A stretch of DNA of 64,000 nucleotides from positions 1 to 64,000 of the forward strand of contig JAOPHQ010005152.1 of assembly GCA_030340625.1 (NCBI GenBank), read 5' to 3'. The translations under genes and the position numbers were made by a program. Shown here piece after piece: positions 41,139 through 51,854 of the stretch. Source of the stretch: Merluccius polli (taxonomy: Eukaryota > Chordata > Actinopteri > Gadiformes > Merlucciidae). Positions within the stretch are counted from its first letter, which is position 1. Every line of letters begins with the position of its first letter. The notes under the pieces were generated by a model. It made no database searches. It worked only from the letters and a program-made list of their open reading frames with translations, and had not been told where the DNA came from.

Positions 41139-41318
41139 TTATTTATTTATTTATTTATTTATATATATATATTTTTTTCTTTCTTTTTTTTTTTTCTTTT
41201 CTTTCATGAATCTTACTGGGTGGGCAAGCTGTCAATCTGGGTGGGCCTGTGCCCACCCAGGCCCACCCATAGATCCGCCCCTGCCTCATAGACTGACGCT
41301 GCCTGTTGGAGCTGACGT
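40657..41318. repeat. Foldback repeat with 55-bp arms, split by a hAT insertion
   Basis: Arm 1 is 40657-40711. Arm 2 is its reverse complement at 40741-40768 continuing at 41292-41318, interrupted by the element at 40769-41283 and its target duplication. One mismatch in 55 positions. The loop is 29 bp (40712-40740). Confidence 0.92.
40769..41283. mobile_element. 515-bp hAT-type element with 8-bp TSD
   Basis: Starts CAGTGGCGGAGCC and ends GGGCGGATC on the other strand (top strand GATCCGCCCCTG), typical hAT termini. CCTCATAG is duplicated perfectly at 40761-40768 and 41284-41291. The interior has repeated GGGTGGGCCTG words, a G-run and an (AT)/(ATTT) tract at 41103-41170. No transposase. Confidence 0.93.
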
Positions 41319-41540
41319 CCATGAAGACCATAAAGAAAAAATGTCGTAGCAATGGGTCTGATTCTGCAGCATGCACACATGCACCACCGGCCCCATCTAG
41401 TGGCCAAACAAAGAATTGTAATTTGCTCTAATATCCCTTTTATTAATTTACATTTAGTATGGAGTGTAGCTTGATGAAGGCTGCAACATAAAACAATGTG
41501 AAAAAACTGAAATTTATATTCACATCCATTTCTACTGTAG

Positions 41541-41894
41541 AGCCATACAGCTGTGGCAAGAGTGGTGGAGGCTTTGCAGAAAACAAACAGTCAAAAGTAT
41601 GGCTACCTTCATTTTGAAGCCCTGTCATCCCACACATATGAATTCTCGTGTGTGAACTGTGGAGATCACCCCCCTGTTGTTATTATGGATCTGCACAAGA
41701 AGGGCGTATTCAGTATGCCAAGTGGGTACTTTTTTCTTGTTTTTCCCAGAAATGCTACAAGTGTCTTACAATTGGCGCTGATTGATTGCCAGTGTGTGAC
41801 ATCCAAGAACCACCACCTGAATGTGATGGCCAGGTGGATGTTAATGACTTCTGGCTGTCTGTTAGCCAAGACATTCTGTGTTCGGGCTTTGTGA
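41541..41894 (+). pseudogene. Coding-like fragment with Cys motif, probably a broken transposon-related gene
   Basis: After the acceptor ctactgtag the + strand reads a protein-like stretch (HTAVARVVEALQK, then YEFSCVNCGDHPPVVIMD, LHKKGVFSMP) with a CVNC pair. A donor follows at 41722 (CCAA^gtgggt) and a possible acceptor at 41748. Beyond it the frame used by the most protein-like peptide (CDIQEPPPECDG, DVNDFWLSVSQDIL) is shifted, so no single open model works. It resembles cysteine-containing regions that accompany SWIM/YqaJ-type fish proteins, but I cannot name the family. It may be an opposite-strand remnant of the same element as 38904-40436. Confidence 0.4.
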
Positions 41895-42690
41895 AGAGGA
41901 AGGAAGGGAAAAAGGATTGTGAAAAGAAGGAAGGATGGAGGAAGGGAACAGATTGGGTCAATTTGACCCAAAAGGACAACAGGAGGGTTAAGTATTATAT
42001 AAGATATTTTTTTCTAAAATAAAAGCTTTCAAATTTTGTGTTTGAAGGTTCATATTTTAAAGATTTGTGTATGGTCATTTAGTCTTTTGAATTGTATAAT
42101 TAATTCAAAAATATTGTAGCCTACTTATTTCTCTAATTTTATTTCTGTCAAAGGGAAGAAATCTTTTCTGTTAACCCATTAAGTAACATCAATGTGATGT
42201 ATAGGCCGATGTAAACGATCTATTTTAATTGACAACTGATACTAATTTTTATTATTTTAATATTAATTTTAGTTCAAAATTGCCTTGTGCACATACATTA
42301 GTAAAAAATAAAAGAAGTGAAAAGATGCATGCACCAGATAGGGGACCACCAGATTTGGTAGAAGGTTTATGTTCATCTGTAGTCTGTTTTCACGTTGTTT
42401 CTCTTATTTTGTTTAAGTGACAATAAAAGCTGTTTCTGGTCATTTAATTTGTCTTTATTGACCACACAGCCAGGCACCTTGGTACAGTTTAAACCTAAGG
42501 ATTTCAGAATGGTACAGAATATAGATTGAAAAGGTTGCTTCATATCGCAACATAGATCAGAAGTCAGAATTTCAAATAAATAAATACATTTAAATTGGTT
42601 TATTATTTCAAGCGCAATGTTGGCATTGGAAGGCATTAAATGTTGTAAACGAACCGTTAAAGTTGTAAATTGCTCCTGCAATTGCGCTAT
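41895..42690. other. AT-rich spacer
   Basis: No gene recognised. AATAAA words occur at about 42018, 42307 and 42423 on the + strand. The minus-strand reading frame that begins at about 42966 has no homology I recognise. Confidence 0.5.
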
Positions 42691-42739
42691 TAGGCTACAT
42701 TTTCTTCTTCCGTTCTGTTTACTGGTTTGCTGTTGACAT

Positions 42740-43340
42740 TTGGCCTCCACAACCACCGTAGCGTTACGTGGGCGTGTTTTGGAGGGGCGTGGTTTGGAGG
42801 GGCGTGGTTTGGAGTACCTGTGCCGTCGCCGCGAAGCCAGTGCGCATGCGCGCGTGCATGTTTCCGTATCCCGCGGAAACTCTCCTCTTACCCAGAGTTC
42901 AGAGGTGGTCCATTGATGAACAGGTCTCCATGTTGCTGCTGCTGGTTCGGACCTGTGTGTTTCCACCGGCGGTATTCACCTCGCGCCGCGCCGACCCTCC
43001 GCAGGAGGAGGAGCGGGAGCCGCGAAGCCGCTGATTTCACCGGTTTGACATTTGTTGTTGGGAAATCAAAACGTCCGGCGGTGCAAAGGGGCGTCGGAAA
43101 CCCCAAAGAGGAGGAGGACCCAAAAGCGAAGGTAACGACCACCGTCCTAAACTCACTTAAAAAACACGCACGCACGTAGCGTAACCCCGGGTTACCGCCA
43201 CCGAGCCGCACTAGCAGAGCCCGCCTACGGAGAGCCTGTCTACTCCCCTTTGTCACGTAAAGATGGCGGACGTTCGATTTAAAACTAGTACGGGTAACTT
43301 TACTTCCGTTCCGCCATCTTGCCTTTTATTGTCTATTACT
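42740..43340 (+). promoter_or_regulatory. CpG-rich promoter of the THAP-ZMYM4-like gene
   Basis: CpG-dense region with three GGGGCGTGG(T) boxes at about 42783-42810 (KLF/Sp-like), TGCGCATGCGC at about 42840 (NRF1-like) and CCGCCATCTTG just before the coding exon. A possible non-coding donor, gcgaag^gtaacg, lies at 43131. It may also serve minus-strand transcription. Confidence 0.55.
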
Positions 43341-43345
43341 TAAGC

Positions 43346-44288
43346 ATGGCTTCAAGATCCAAGGCATGGTGTTGCGTACCTCAGTGTACCAACAGCAAAC
43401 AAAAACAGCCGTATTTGACGTTTCATAACTTTCCCCGCGATGATGAACGCAGGAGGGCATGGATTTGGGCAATCAAGAGAGAGGAAGGTCCACAGTTTAA
43501 TGCTGATGGAGCCCAAGTGTGTAGCATTCACTTTAGCAGCGGCGACATGCTAACAACAGCAGGTGGTCTTACGAAGATCAAGCAAGGTGCAACGCCTTCT
43601 GTTTTTCCGTGGGTCACTGCCAGACCTTCAGCTCGGAGATCAGTTTACGAGAGGTCGACGGAGAGATTGGGATTTGATGTGTGTAGTAGTGAAGGCGGGT
43701 CTTGTGGTCGAGACGACGGTGTAGTTGTTGGTGTTAGCGTTGGCTTGGACCACGACTATCTGCAGCAAACCCCAGGTAAGTGTATTTCTTATGTAGACGA
43801 TAAAATCTGTAGCTGTGGTAGCTAAGTGTACATGTATATGTATTAGTTAGATGTTAGTTTGTCACTGAATTGCAAATTCATAACTGCAAAAGTGAACGTG
43901 ATATAGCGATTTGAGCTTGCTTGCTTGCTTGCTAGTGCTACATTTCTGAAGCTAATTAAGCTAAAGCTAATTAATAACTGGCACTTCATAATTACCTTCA
44001 TAACTGAATATGAACTGCTCGTGGAAGAGCTTATATCCCCGATCAAGCTTGGACCCTTTAGTGACACACTCTCTCTGTACAATAGAACAAACATCACCAA
44101 AGCTGAGTTTAGGGAGGTTTATTAATGACCCAGAGAAAAAAACGCTGTAATTCACGCTAGACGCCATTGTTGACATTGATAGCCGGAAGTGAGAATACCC
44201 GTACTCGATAAAAAAAAATGGCGCCGTGAGAAAGGCCGAAAGCAACATTCAAATTACTAAATTATATTCTGAGAAAAGTGGAGTTTGG

Positions 44289-44349
<61 letters not shown>

Positions 44350-47300
44350 AAAAAAAAAAACACTAGATGTGTTACGGCGGAGTCAGAACGTCCTCACAGG
44401 TCTGCGATCTTACTCCAGGCAAGATGGTCGACCACAGGCATCTTACCACAGGCAAGATGTCTGTACAGGGTGGGGGATTTCAACATGCAGCCTTTCTTAT
44501 AGCCTATTTGTAATAGGAAAAATTGTAATCTACCTATTTTAGAACATTATTCTATTTTTTTTTTCTTTCAAGTATGCAGTGTCATAACTACATCTTTGAC
44601 GTGTATAACAAACCAAACCGTTTGAAAATCGGATGAAATTTGAGCAAGTTATGGTTATCTAAAAGTACATGTACCGACCGAGCTGCCTGGAGTAAGATGG
44701 CCGCCATGTGCGGACGTTCGACCTTGTCCACTCCACATAAGTCGCGTTGTCCCCCTTCAGAATGTTCGTTCTTGCTTTTTTTGGGTTAAATTTAAAGGGC
44801 CAGCGCGCCACACGCGCTAAAAACCACCACTGCTGTAGCACAGCCCATTTACCGACATCGTTGATCACGGAAAGTTACTTGATGGAAAGTTACTTGATGA
44901 AGTCATTAAAAACAGAATTACTCCGATTGGCTGTAGAGTGTAGGTTAAAAAGTGTTTATTTTCACCATCTTTGATTTACACCTAGGAAAGACGTTGAAGT
45001 TAAGTTAGCTCGTTTCGTTCGCGGCGTATTTACGTCCACCGACGTCCCGCACGGCCGCCGCGGCGTTTTTTTACGGTCGGATTTTCCACGCGTGTCTACG
45101 AAAACAAAACGGTTGACGTAACGCGCTGAGCGCACTGCCACCGGCAACCGTCGCGTGTTTTCGTGCTGCGTTGCTGCACGGGTCGTTTCTAGTGATTTGG
45201 TGATGCGTGGTAAATGTCGTTATAAACAACGGTGCGCTTTGGGATTTACGGTAACTTGGGGGGGGGGGGGGGGGGGGGGCTCGTGCGCTGTGACGTCACA
45301 TCGCAGTGGCCGTCGCCATATTGGGAGCAGAGGAATGTGTGGTGTTCCCGCGTTGGTGACAACAACAATGATGGTGGTGGTGATGATGATGATGATGGGT
45401 GGAGGGCTCGTTTTGTAATTGTTTTGTAATTCATCGAGAAATGACATTACATGAATGACTTTATGTTAACTGCCACTGCGTTTTCTCATGCGAGACGGCG
45501 CCAAAACTAAGTATCTCTGAGGCGAGGCTGTGATGGTGTGTGTTTACTTACGTTGTCTTTTATAGCTTGGTGCTAACTTAAGTTTTGGATTTAATAACAT
45601 TATCGCCATGGGTATTAGTTTTAGCATGCGTGTACACGTCTGTCTCTCATCTGTCTCTCATTAACTGTACATTAATGATATTTGTGGCTGTATTACAGTA
45701 ATCCTAATTGGTTTGCTTTTCTAGCCATAGAGAAGGAGACCAGGCCATCATCGCTGGGGAGCAGCATTCAAGTAGTTAAGGTTGCCATGGAGGAAGCGGA
45801 CGACGTAAGTACTGAATGCTTAAGTTAATCAAGTTAAGAAGTTAAGTTAATTCGTTAAGTTAGTAACCGAATTTCCATGAAATAAGGGGGAGAAAAATGT
45901 TGATGTTTCTCCTTTTTAATCTAGCGCCTTTGATTAGTCGATAGTAGTTTGCAGCACTACCAGTGCTGCAATCTAGTGTCTTGTTTCTTGTTCGGTTTTT
46001 AATTGTATTTTTTATTTGTAGTTATTTTCTTTTTTTGAGATGCTGCTTATACCACACATGTCTATATGCCATTGTTTTTGTATATGTACATAAAAAGACC
46101 TGTCTGGGCTCAAGACTAACATCTTCTACTGGTGCCACTCTTTCTTTGAATGGCACCATACCAAATTTAGTGGTACCCCTTTTTGGCCGCTTTGTCGTCA
46201 TATTGGTCATGTACCTCACTTGAAATAAATTCAAAAATGTTCAATTGCATAGGTGGTTTTTTACTTTTTTACTGCCAGTGCCACTCTACTAATAAAAACA
46301 ATAACACTAATGATAATAAACCTCTATAGCAACAACAGGAATACAAAAGTCAAAAAGTCAAAGTAATAACTGGACTGAATTTGATGGACAGAAGCATGTA
46401 ATAAATTACTTAATCGGGGGCAATGCCGCATTCAAGTCAGCTGGGAGGTTTCGCTTGGACCTCGGTATAAAAACCTCTTCACCTCCGGCTGTTCTTCTGT
46501 CTTGTAGCACAGGCTCCAGACTGCAACGCCGCCCAGGCTGAGGTCTCCCGCCGAGGACCCCCCCTCGCCCAGCCTGGTTACGGTGAAGGACGAGCCCATG
46601 GACAAGGAGTACAACCAGACACTCCTTTCCCCCTCCTCGACTCCCACAGATGAAATTAAAAATGAGCCTGACGCTCCAAAGGTAGGACAGCCTAAAACTA
46701 ACCCTCTGGCATCCCTGTAAAGCAATATTTCACCCATTTTACATATTTTGTAATTACAGTTTTTCTCGATTGCTAAGACACATTTCTTGAAAGCTGCTGT
46801 CCTTTTCTCTAAGCCAGTGGTTCTTAAACTTTTTACACCAAGTACCACCTCAGAAAATACTTGGCTCTCCAAGTACCACCATAATGACCAACACTATACA
46901 GTAGCGTAGTAGGCCTAAGTATTCATCAAAAACAAGGCAGAGGCTTTATTCCTAAATAAGTATATTTAATATTGTCAGCCATTGTAACATATTACAGTTT
47001 GAACAGTAAGACTGTGCTTAAATATAGGAAAAAAAACAAACTGTACTTAAATAATGATTCAATTAAAATGTATTGCACATAAAAGTTAAATAAACATTGT
47101 ACTTAAATAAATGTAAAAAAAACAAAACAACTGTTCTTAAAGATTAAGTAAAACTGTACTGTACTTAAATGTTAAGTAAAAAATGTACTGCACTTCATTA
47201 AAAAAATAACAAAACAGGCTGTATGCATAGCTGCAAGTAAAGTCCAAAACACACCAACAGGAATATAGTCGTCTCCAGAGCAGAGGCGGCGACGCTGTGA

Positions 47301-50300
47301 AATAGGACACTGGCGTGAAGTGTAGCGGGGTGGCGTGTCGACGCGTGCTGGTGGGCGCCTGCCGCCGGCGGTGTGGGGGTTGTGCGGGTATTCTCACGTA
47401 GTCAGAGCGATGGCTCTGACTACGTAATTAATCAAAACTCAGAATAAATATTTATTTTCGAGGAAAGACTTCAGTGCCGTTCTTTGTTCTTTTCTCAAAT
47501 AAAATGTTAACTTAAAGTCTTGAAGAGTCGCGGCCAAAGCCGAGTCGAAAGACAGCCGTTCGCCAGCAGCAGCAGCCATTGTTTACCTCTAACACAGAAC
47601 CGTCGCATTTCTGTCGTCATTAGGTAGCCCGGCTTTCGACTCCGCTGTGATTGGTCAGACATACAAGACACACTTGGTGATTCCAGCACCAAAAAGCGGA
47701 CGGAGCTGCACTACATAGCTGCCAAATAAATTTGCTGCCGCTAGGGGGTGTCTAGAGTTCTAGGCTAGATATGTGTATGAATCATGCAAAAATACCGCTT
47801 TAAACTCAATTACGGTAACCCTTTAAAATAAAGACTTTTAAACAATTTAGTGTATGCGTGATGTAATAGGAATGTAGTAGAAGCAATGTTTAGTTACTTG
47901 CATGTTTCTCCTTTCCATATTGAGTTTGAGAAAAAATTACAAACCTGACATGGCTAGTGCATATATTATATATATATATTATTGTAGCAGGAAATAAAAA
48001 ATATGAAACACTTGGAATCACTGTTTGCAATTTGTATATATAAATTAAATGAGGTGGTGATTCAAATAAATGCCACAAAAGGGCTAAACTAAAACAAAAG
48101 GGATTAGGCTTTACTAAAACAAAAAGGATTAGGGTGTGACCTGGGCGTGTGTAGGGTGTTGCCTGGGATGACCTGTGACCAACCCATTTTGCATAATGAG
48201 GCTTTGCCCCTTCCGCTCACTCTTTATCCCAAAGCATTATGACATACATTTTAAGATGGCTATTTAATAGTCCAAAACAGTGGAGCAGATGAAAGTGTTT
48301 GCTTGATGCATTCCCTGAGATTTAACAATCACCAAAGTGGTTTGTCACACTCACAATGGGTAAGGGAATGACTTTGAAAATTCTGCATACATTTGTTCAA
48401 ATTGAGAATAATATTGCATGCCAAAATCATCTGTTTGAAAATACCCTCAGACTCCAGGGGGTTAAAATCCTTCTTCACAAATCTTCTACAGCCACACCCA
48501 CTTGACTCCCAGTTGTAGTACTAAGATGGAAAAAATTAGTATGACTTGAAACCTGAATTAAATCTTTCTTTCCCAGGAGCTGATGATCAGCTCTGTGTTC
48601 TCTATGGCGGGGATGTCCAGCTCTGCACTGCGACCGACCCCATCCTTGGCGAAGGACATTCCCCTTCCTGCCGATCCTCGCAGCAACTCGAACCTGTACA
48701 TGATGTGTTCCCTATGTAAGAAAACCCTGATCAAGGGCCAGACTGCGTACCAGAAGAAAGGCTCCCCGTTGCTCTTCTGCTCCCCTATCTGCCTCTCCTT
48801 CAAGCCCCAGGGGCCTGCTACCAAGATCTGCCACCACTGCCACAAGTGAGTCCGCATCAGGGATAAGGGTAGCCTGGCTCCGCCCTCCGACGTACTTCCG
48901 CTCAATTTTCATTTCACTTAAGTACTAGGTCTGGGCATTCGGCATATTCGTGGGTTTTCTCCCGGTAAAGTTTTACCGGTCCAATCAGCGAACAGGAGGC
49001 GCGGCCTGAGAACAGTGACGTAGAGGTTGTGCGCGAATTTCAGTTATTGAGCGCAAGTACGGAGGCGGGCGGAACCAGGCTAATGCTAATGCTCACTGCA
49101 TCTGCCGTTTGTATACTGCGCGGCGCGCGCAACGTGGTTTCTGGCGCATGAAATACGTCACGACCAAACGTTAGCGATTGGTTATGGCAGATTCGGAGTG
49201 GCACTGGGCAGAGCCAATAGTTTTAAACTTCAACAGAGCACCCGCCTTCAGTTAGTTAACAATTGTCAATGGTGAGTGGCCAGACTCTCTGTACAAATGA
49301 AATGTAGTACGAGAGGCTGGTGACCAGGCTAGGATAAGGGTGGGGAGGGGAAAAAAGATTTTTAAGCATCGTAATTTTTTGTAATCTTTTTTTTAATGCC
49401 TGAATCGATTGTTTTGGGTTTGTAATGCCTGTTCCTCCAGGTCGATGCTGCGGCTCCAGGATCTGATCCTGGCCCCCATTGACAGTGGCTCCCTGAGGGA
49501 ATTCTGTAGTGCCAACTGCCTCACTGGCTTCAACAAGGCGCAGGCTGAACGCGCCCTGAAGGCGAAGAACACTGCTCCCGTGCTGAAAACGTGCAGCATG
49601 TGCAAGAAAACTGTCAGGACTAGTGTAAGGAAATGGATTGGATTCGAAGAAACGGCACACATGTATAGCTAGAGGTGGTTTTGTACTCCTGCGTCGAATA
49701 GCCGCTGTGGTTACGCCCGTGGTTGCGTACGCCCGTGCTTGCGTTCATGGTTCTGCGTTACTCGACCTGTAGCTACGTTCTTGGAGCGGTGAAGCTACCG
49801 ACGCGTTTGGCTACGTCGGTAACAGAGACCCGCAGCGTAACGGTGGCGGCTATGCGACATAAAAGTATAAATGAATAAAAATTCTGCTTCTATGCATTCA
49901 TTCACTTTCCACTCCTGGCGTGATTGCAAGCTTTTCAACGGGCTATTTCTCCCCAGAACAAGCATGAGGTGGAGGACTTCGCCAGCAAGAGCCTGATGCT
50001 GATGAATACCACTGGCGAAAATAAGAGCCTGTGCAGCGATGCCTGTCTCACCACCTTCAAAAAGGTGTGTGTGCAGGGTTCAACGTTTTTTTTCACTTGC
50101 CTAGTCGGGCAAGTGGGTCAGAAATCTACTTTCCCAGAGTCCATTTTTACTTGCCCCTAAACAAATTGTTTTATTTATTAGCGGTTATCAAATAACAAAG
50201 ACTAAATTAAGTTAGTAAGCTGTGAGTGAGTGAGCTTAACTGTGTGTGAGTGAGTGAGCCATGCATCACACTACTAGCCTACTCAATTCTTAATTGGACA

Positions 50301-50733
50301 ACGGCGCGTGCGAATATTCTTCAATGCGTGCAAGGTGAGGGGGCTATACTGTGTGCCAGAGAATGAGAACATTATTTATGATACGATGATTGAAAAAATG
50401 ATTTGGAATTGTATTATTTTACTTGATTTATTTTTACGACTTGAGTCGTTAAAATTCAACTCATTCGTAAATCTAGTGAGTTGCTAGATTTACTAACCTG
50501 TCATGGCATTTTACTTGCCTTATTGTTCAACTATGGTGTTTGTGTGCATGTGTGTCAAGGGCTCTACAAATACAATGTACTTGACTTGCAGCAAAGCACC
50601 ACTTCCCATGCGTGCTCCATGTGTGCGACTGTGACCCTGCTGTCCGACACGGTGCACACAACCAACAGCCTGGGCATGGTGGAGATCTTCTGCACCACCG
50701 GCTGCCTGCAGGCCCAGTCCATCAGCTCCTCGG
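43346..50733 (+). CDS. THAP-MYM fusion: THAP domain joined to ZMYM4-type exons (partial)
   Basis: Seven phase-matched exons: 43346-43775, 45725-45804, 46508-46681, 48577-48845, 49441-49624, 49957-50064, 50592-50733 (at least 462 residues). Exon 1 encodes a THAP C2CH finger (CCVPQC, VCSIHF, ATPSVF). Exon 3 has VKDEPMDKEY and IKNEPD, two psi-K-x-E SUMO-type motifs matching the N-terminal region of ZMYM4. Exon 4 starts ELMISSVFSMAG and carries the first MYM finger (CSLCKK ... FCSPICLS). Exons 5-7 carry three more (FCSANCL; CSMCKK ... LCSDACL; CSMCATV ... FCTTGCL). ZMYM2/3/4 bind LSD1-CoREST-type complexes and SUMO. The human fourth finger and everything after the fifth are absent here. ZMYM4 normally lies next to SFPQ. 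It ends in phase 1, matching the exon at 52591. It is probably a truncated or rearranged ZMYM4 paralogue. Confidence 0.75.
44289..44347. repeat. (AT)n microsatellite
   Basis: About 58 bp of AT repeat followed by an A-run, in intron 1 of the THAP-ZMYM4-like gene. Confidence 0.96.
44386..44738. mobile_element. Probable MITE with GAACGTCC-type inverted ends
   Basis: GAACGTCCTCACAGGTCTGC plus ATCTTACTCCAGGCA on the left is mirrored on the right by TGCCTGGAGTAAGATGG and GCGGACGTTC. The interior is non-coding. No target duplication could be fixed. Confidence 0.55.
45000..45330. promoter_or_regulatory. CpG-rich block inside THAP-ZMYM4 intron 1
   Basis: Dense CpG (CGGCCGCCGCGGCG near 45052), a G-run at 45259-45279, TGACGTCA near 45290 and CGCCATATTGG near 45313. 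It could be an alternative promoter or part of a GC-rich repeat; the segment just before it (44925-45000) recurs at 61057. Confidence 0.35.
45930..46440 (+). repeat. Segmental duplication, copy A (paired with 51855-52205)
   Basis: Shares ordered similarity with the second copy, including CTACTAATAAAAACAATAAC, GTAATAACTGGACTGAATT, GGACAGAAGCATGTAATAAA and GGGGGCAATGCC. It lies immediately upstream of the ZMYM4-type exon at 46508. Confidence 0.85.
46814..47430. mobile_element. Probable hAT-like repeat, right end uncertain
   Basis: Begins GCCAGTGGTTCTTAAAC, the common hAT start, followed by AAGTACCACC repeats and a series of CTGTACTTAAAT words (46950-47200). A perfect 13-bp hairpin (ACGTAGTCAGAGC, loop GATG) sits at 47396-47425. 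The right end is not defined. Confidence 0.45.
47431..48576. other. Intron sequence, no gene seen
   Basis: Intron 3 of the THAP-ZMYM4-like gene. Unique and AT-rich, with a short AT tract near 47960. Imperfect duplicates of AAAACAAAAGGGATTAGG near 48090-48130. Confidence 0.5.
48870..49331 (+). mobile_element. 462-bp MITE with 9-bp TSD (copy 3 of 3)
   Basis: Same family and orientation as 38283-38738. GGATAAGGG is duplicated perfectly at 48861-48869 and 49332-49340. The insertion begins 24 bp after the donor of a MYM-finger exon (48845). A small CGGCGCG insertion relative to copy 2 is seen near 49120. Confidence 0.94.
49686..49866. mobile_element. Possible short GC-rich MITE in MYM intron
   Basis: CTGCGTCGAATAGCCGC on the left is roughly mirrored by GCGGCTATGCGACATAA on the right. 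About 175 bp, non-coding, with internal CGTTACG-type words. Confidence 0.5.
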
Positions 50734-50897
50734 GTAACTTCCAATGGGCCTTACTCACCGGGTGGCCGTCTTGGCTCTAAGTGTTCGCTATGGTCGAGAT
50801 CTTTGGTTCAGACGCACCGCCATGTAAAATCTTCCAAATAGACTGCTGTTAAAAATTGTGAAAAAATGAATATTTATGTAAATATAGTCATATACAC

Positions 50898-51445
50898 TGT
50901 GTGCACAATTATTAGGCAAGTTGTATTTTTGAGGATTAATTTTATTATTGAACAACTACAGTGTTCTCGGTCAATCCAAAATGTTAATAAACCTCAAACC
51001 TGAATATATAAGAAAGTAAAAGTGAGGTTTTGGCTTTCTTAGGAGAATATCTGTGTGCACAATTACAAGCCATCCATTCAAGGAGTCTGTCAGTTTCTTG
51101 ATCTGTTGACGATCAACTTTTTGTGCAGCAGCAACCACAGCCTCCCAGACACTGTTCAGAGAGGTGTACTGTTTTCCTTCACTGTAACTCTCCCGTTTAA
51201 GAAGGGCCCACAAGTTCTCAATAGGGTTTAGGTCAGGTGAGGAAGGGGGCCATGTCATTCTTCTTTCATCTTTAAGGCCTTTACTGGCTAGCCACGCAGT
51301 GGAATACTTCGATGCATGCGATGGAGCATTGTCCTGCATAAACATCATGGTCTTCTTGAAAGATGCAGACTTTTTCCTGTACCACTGCTTGAAGAAAGTG
51401 TCTTCTAAAAACTGGCAGTAGGTGGTTTTGTGTGTTTTCAACATA
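50898..51445 (-). mobile_element. Tc1/mariner transposase C-terminal fragment with one terminal end
   Basis: The minus strand encodes MFMQDNAPSHASK and WPPSSPDLNPIENLWALLKR, the second and third parts of the DDE/DDD domain of mariner/Tc1 transposases, including the NAPSH and PDLNPIEN motifs. The end at about 50898 reads CACTGTGTGCACAATTATTAGGCAA, a typical mariner terminus. The N-terminal half and other end are missing. The reading frame is open for about 157 codons, so the copy is not very old. Confidence 0.88.
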
Positions 51446-51549
51446 TTAAGTCATTGTCCCCATAACGTTTGGAGAACGTTTAACAATTATCTGCATGGAC
51501 TAATACGTTATGGGGACAATGACTTGATATGTTGAAAACACACAAAACC
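51424..51549. repeat. 45-bp inverted repeat at the break of the mariner fragment
   Basis: Arms 51424-51468 and 51505-51549 differ at one position, with a 36-bp loop. The left arm is part of the transposase coding sequence (it encodes the LKTHKTT segment), so the right arm is an inverted copy of it. Confidence 0.92.
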
Positions 51550-51854
51550 ATCAGAGCACATCGACAAGTCTGTCATAATAAAAGAGAAACGCGTACCTCT
51601 TGCAGCACAATCCAATGACTGAAGATGTCCGTAATTGAATAGAACCGCCAACCGGCTATGGGTCTGTCCGATATTATGATCCCCCCGGAAACCTTTCCGT
51701 TGTCATTACTTGCAGTTCGTTTCCCTATTTGCTCGTGTTGTGAATATTTGCAACGCACGTGTTGTGAACTCAATGCAGGTGTTTTCTAAGTTTGCAGGTG
51801 TTGTGGTGTTTGCATGTGTTGTGACCCTTCTCGGGCCACCGTACTTTAGCATGT

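Noticed and set aside
42373..42966. 197-codon minus-strand reading frame near the CpG-rich promoter
   Set aside because: It spans both GC-rich promoter and AT-rich sequence with no recognisable domain; kept only as a possibility of antisense transcription.
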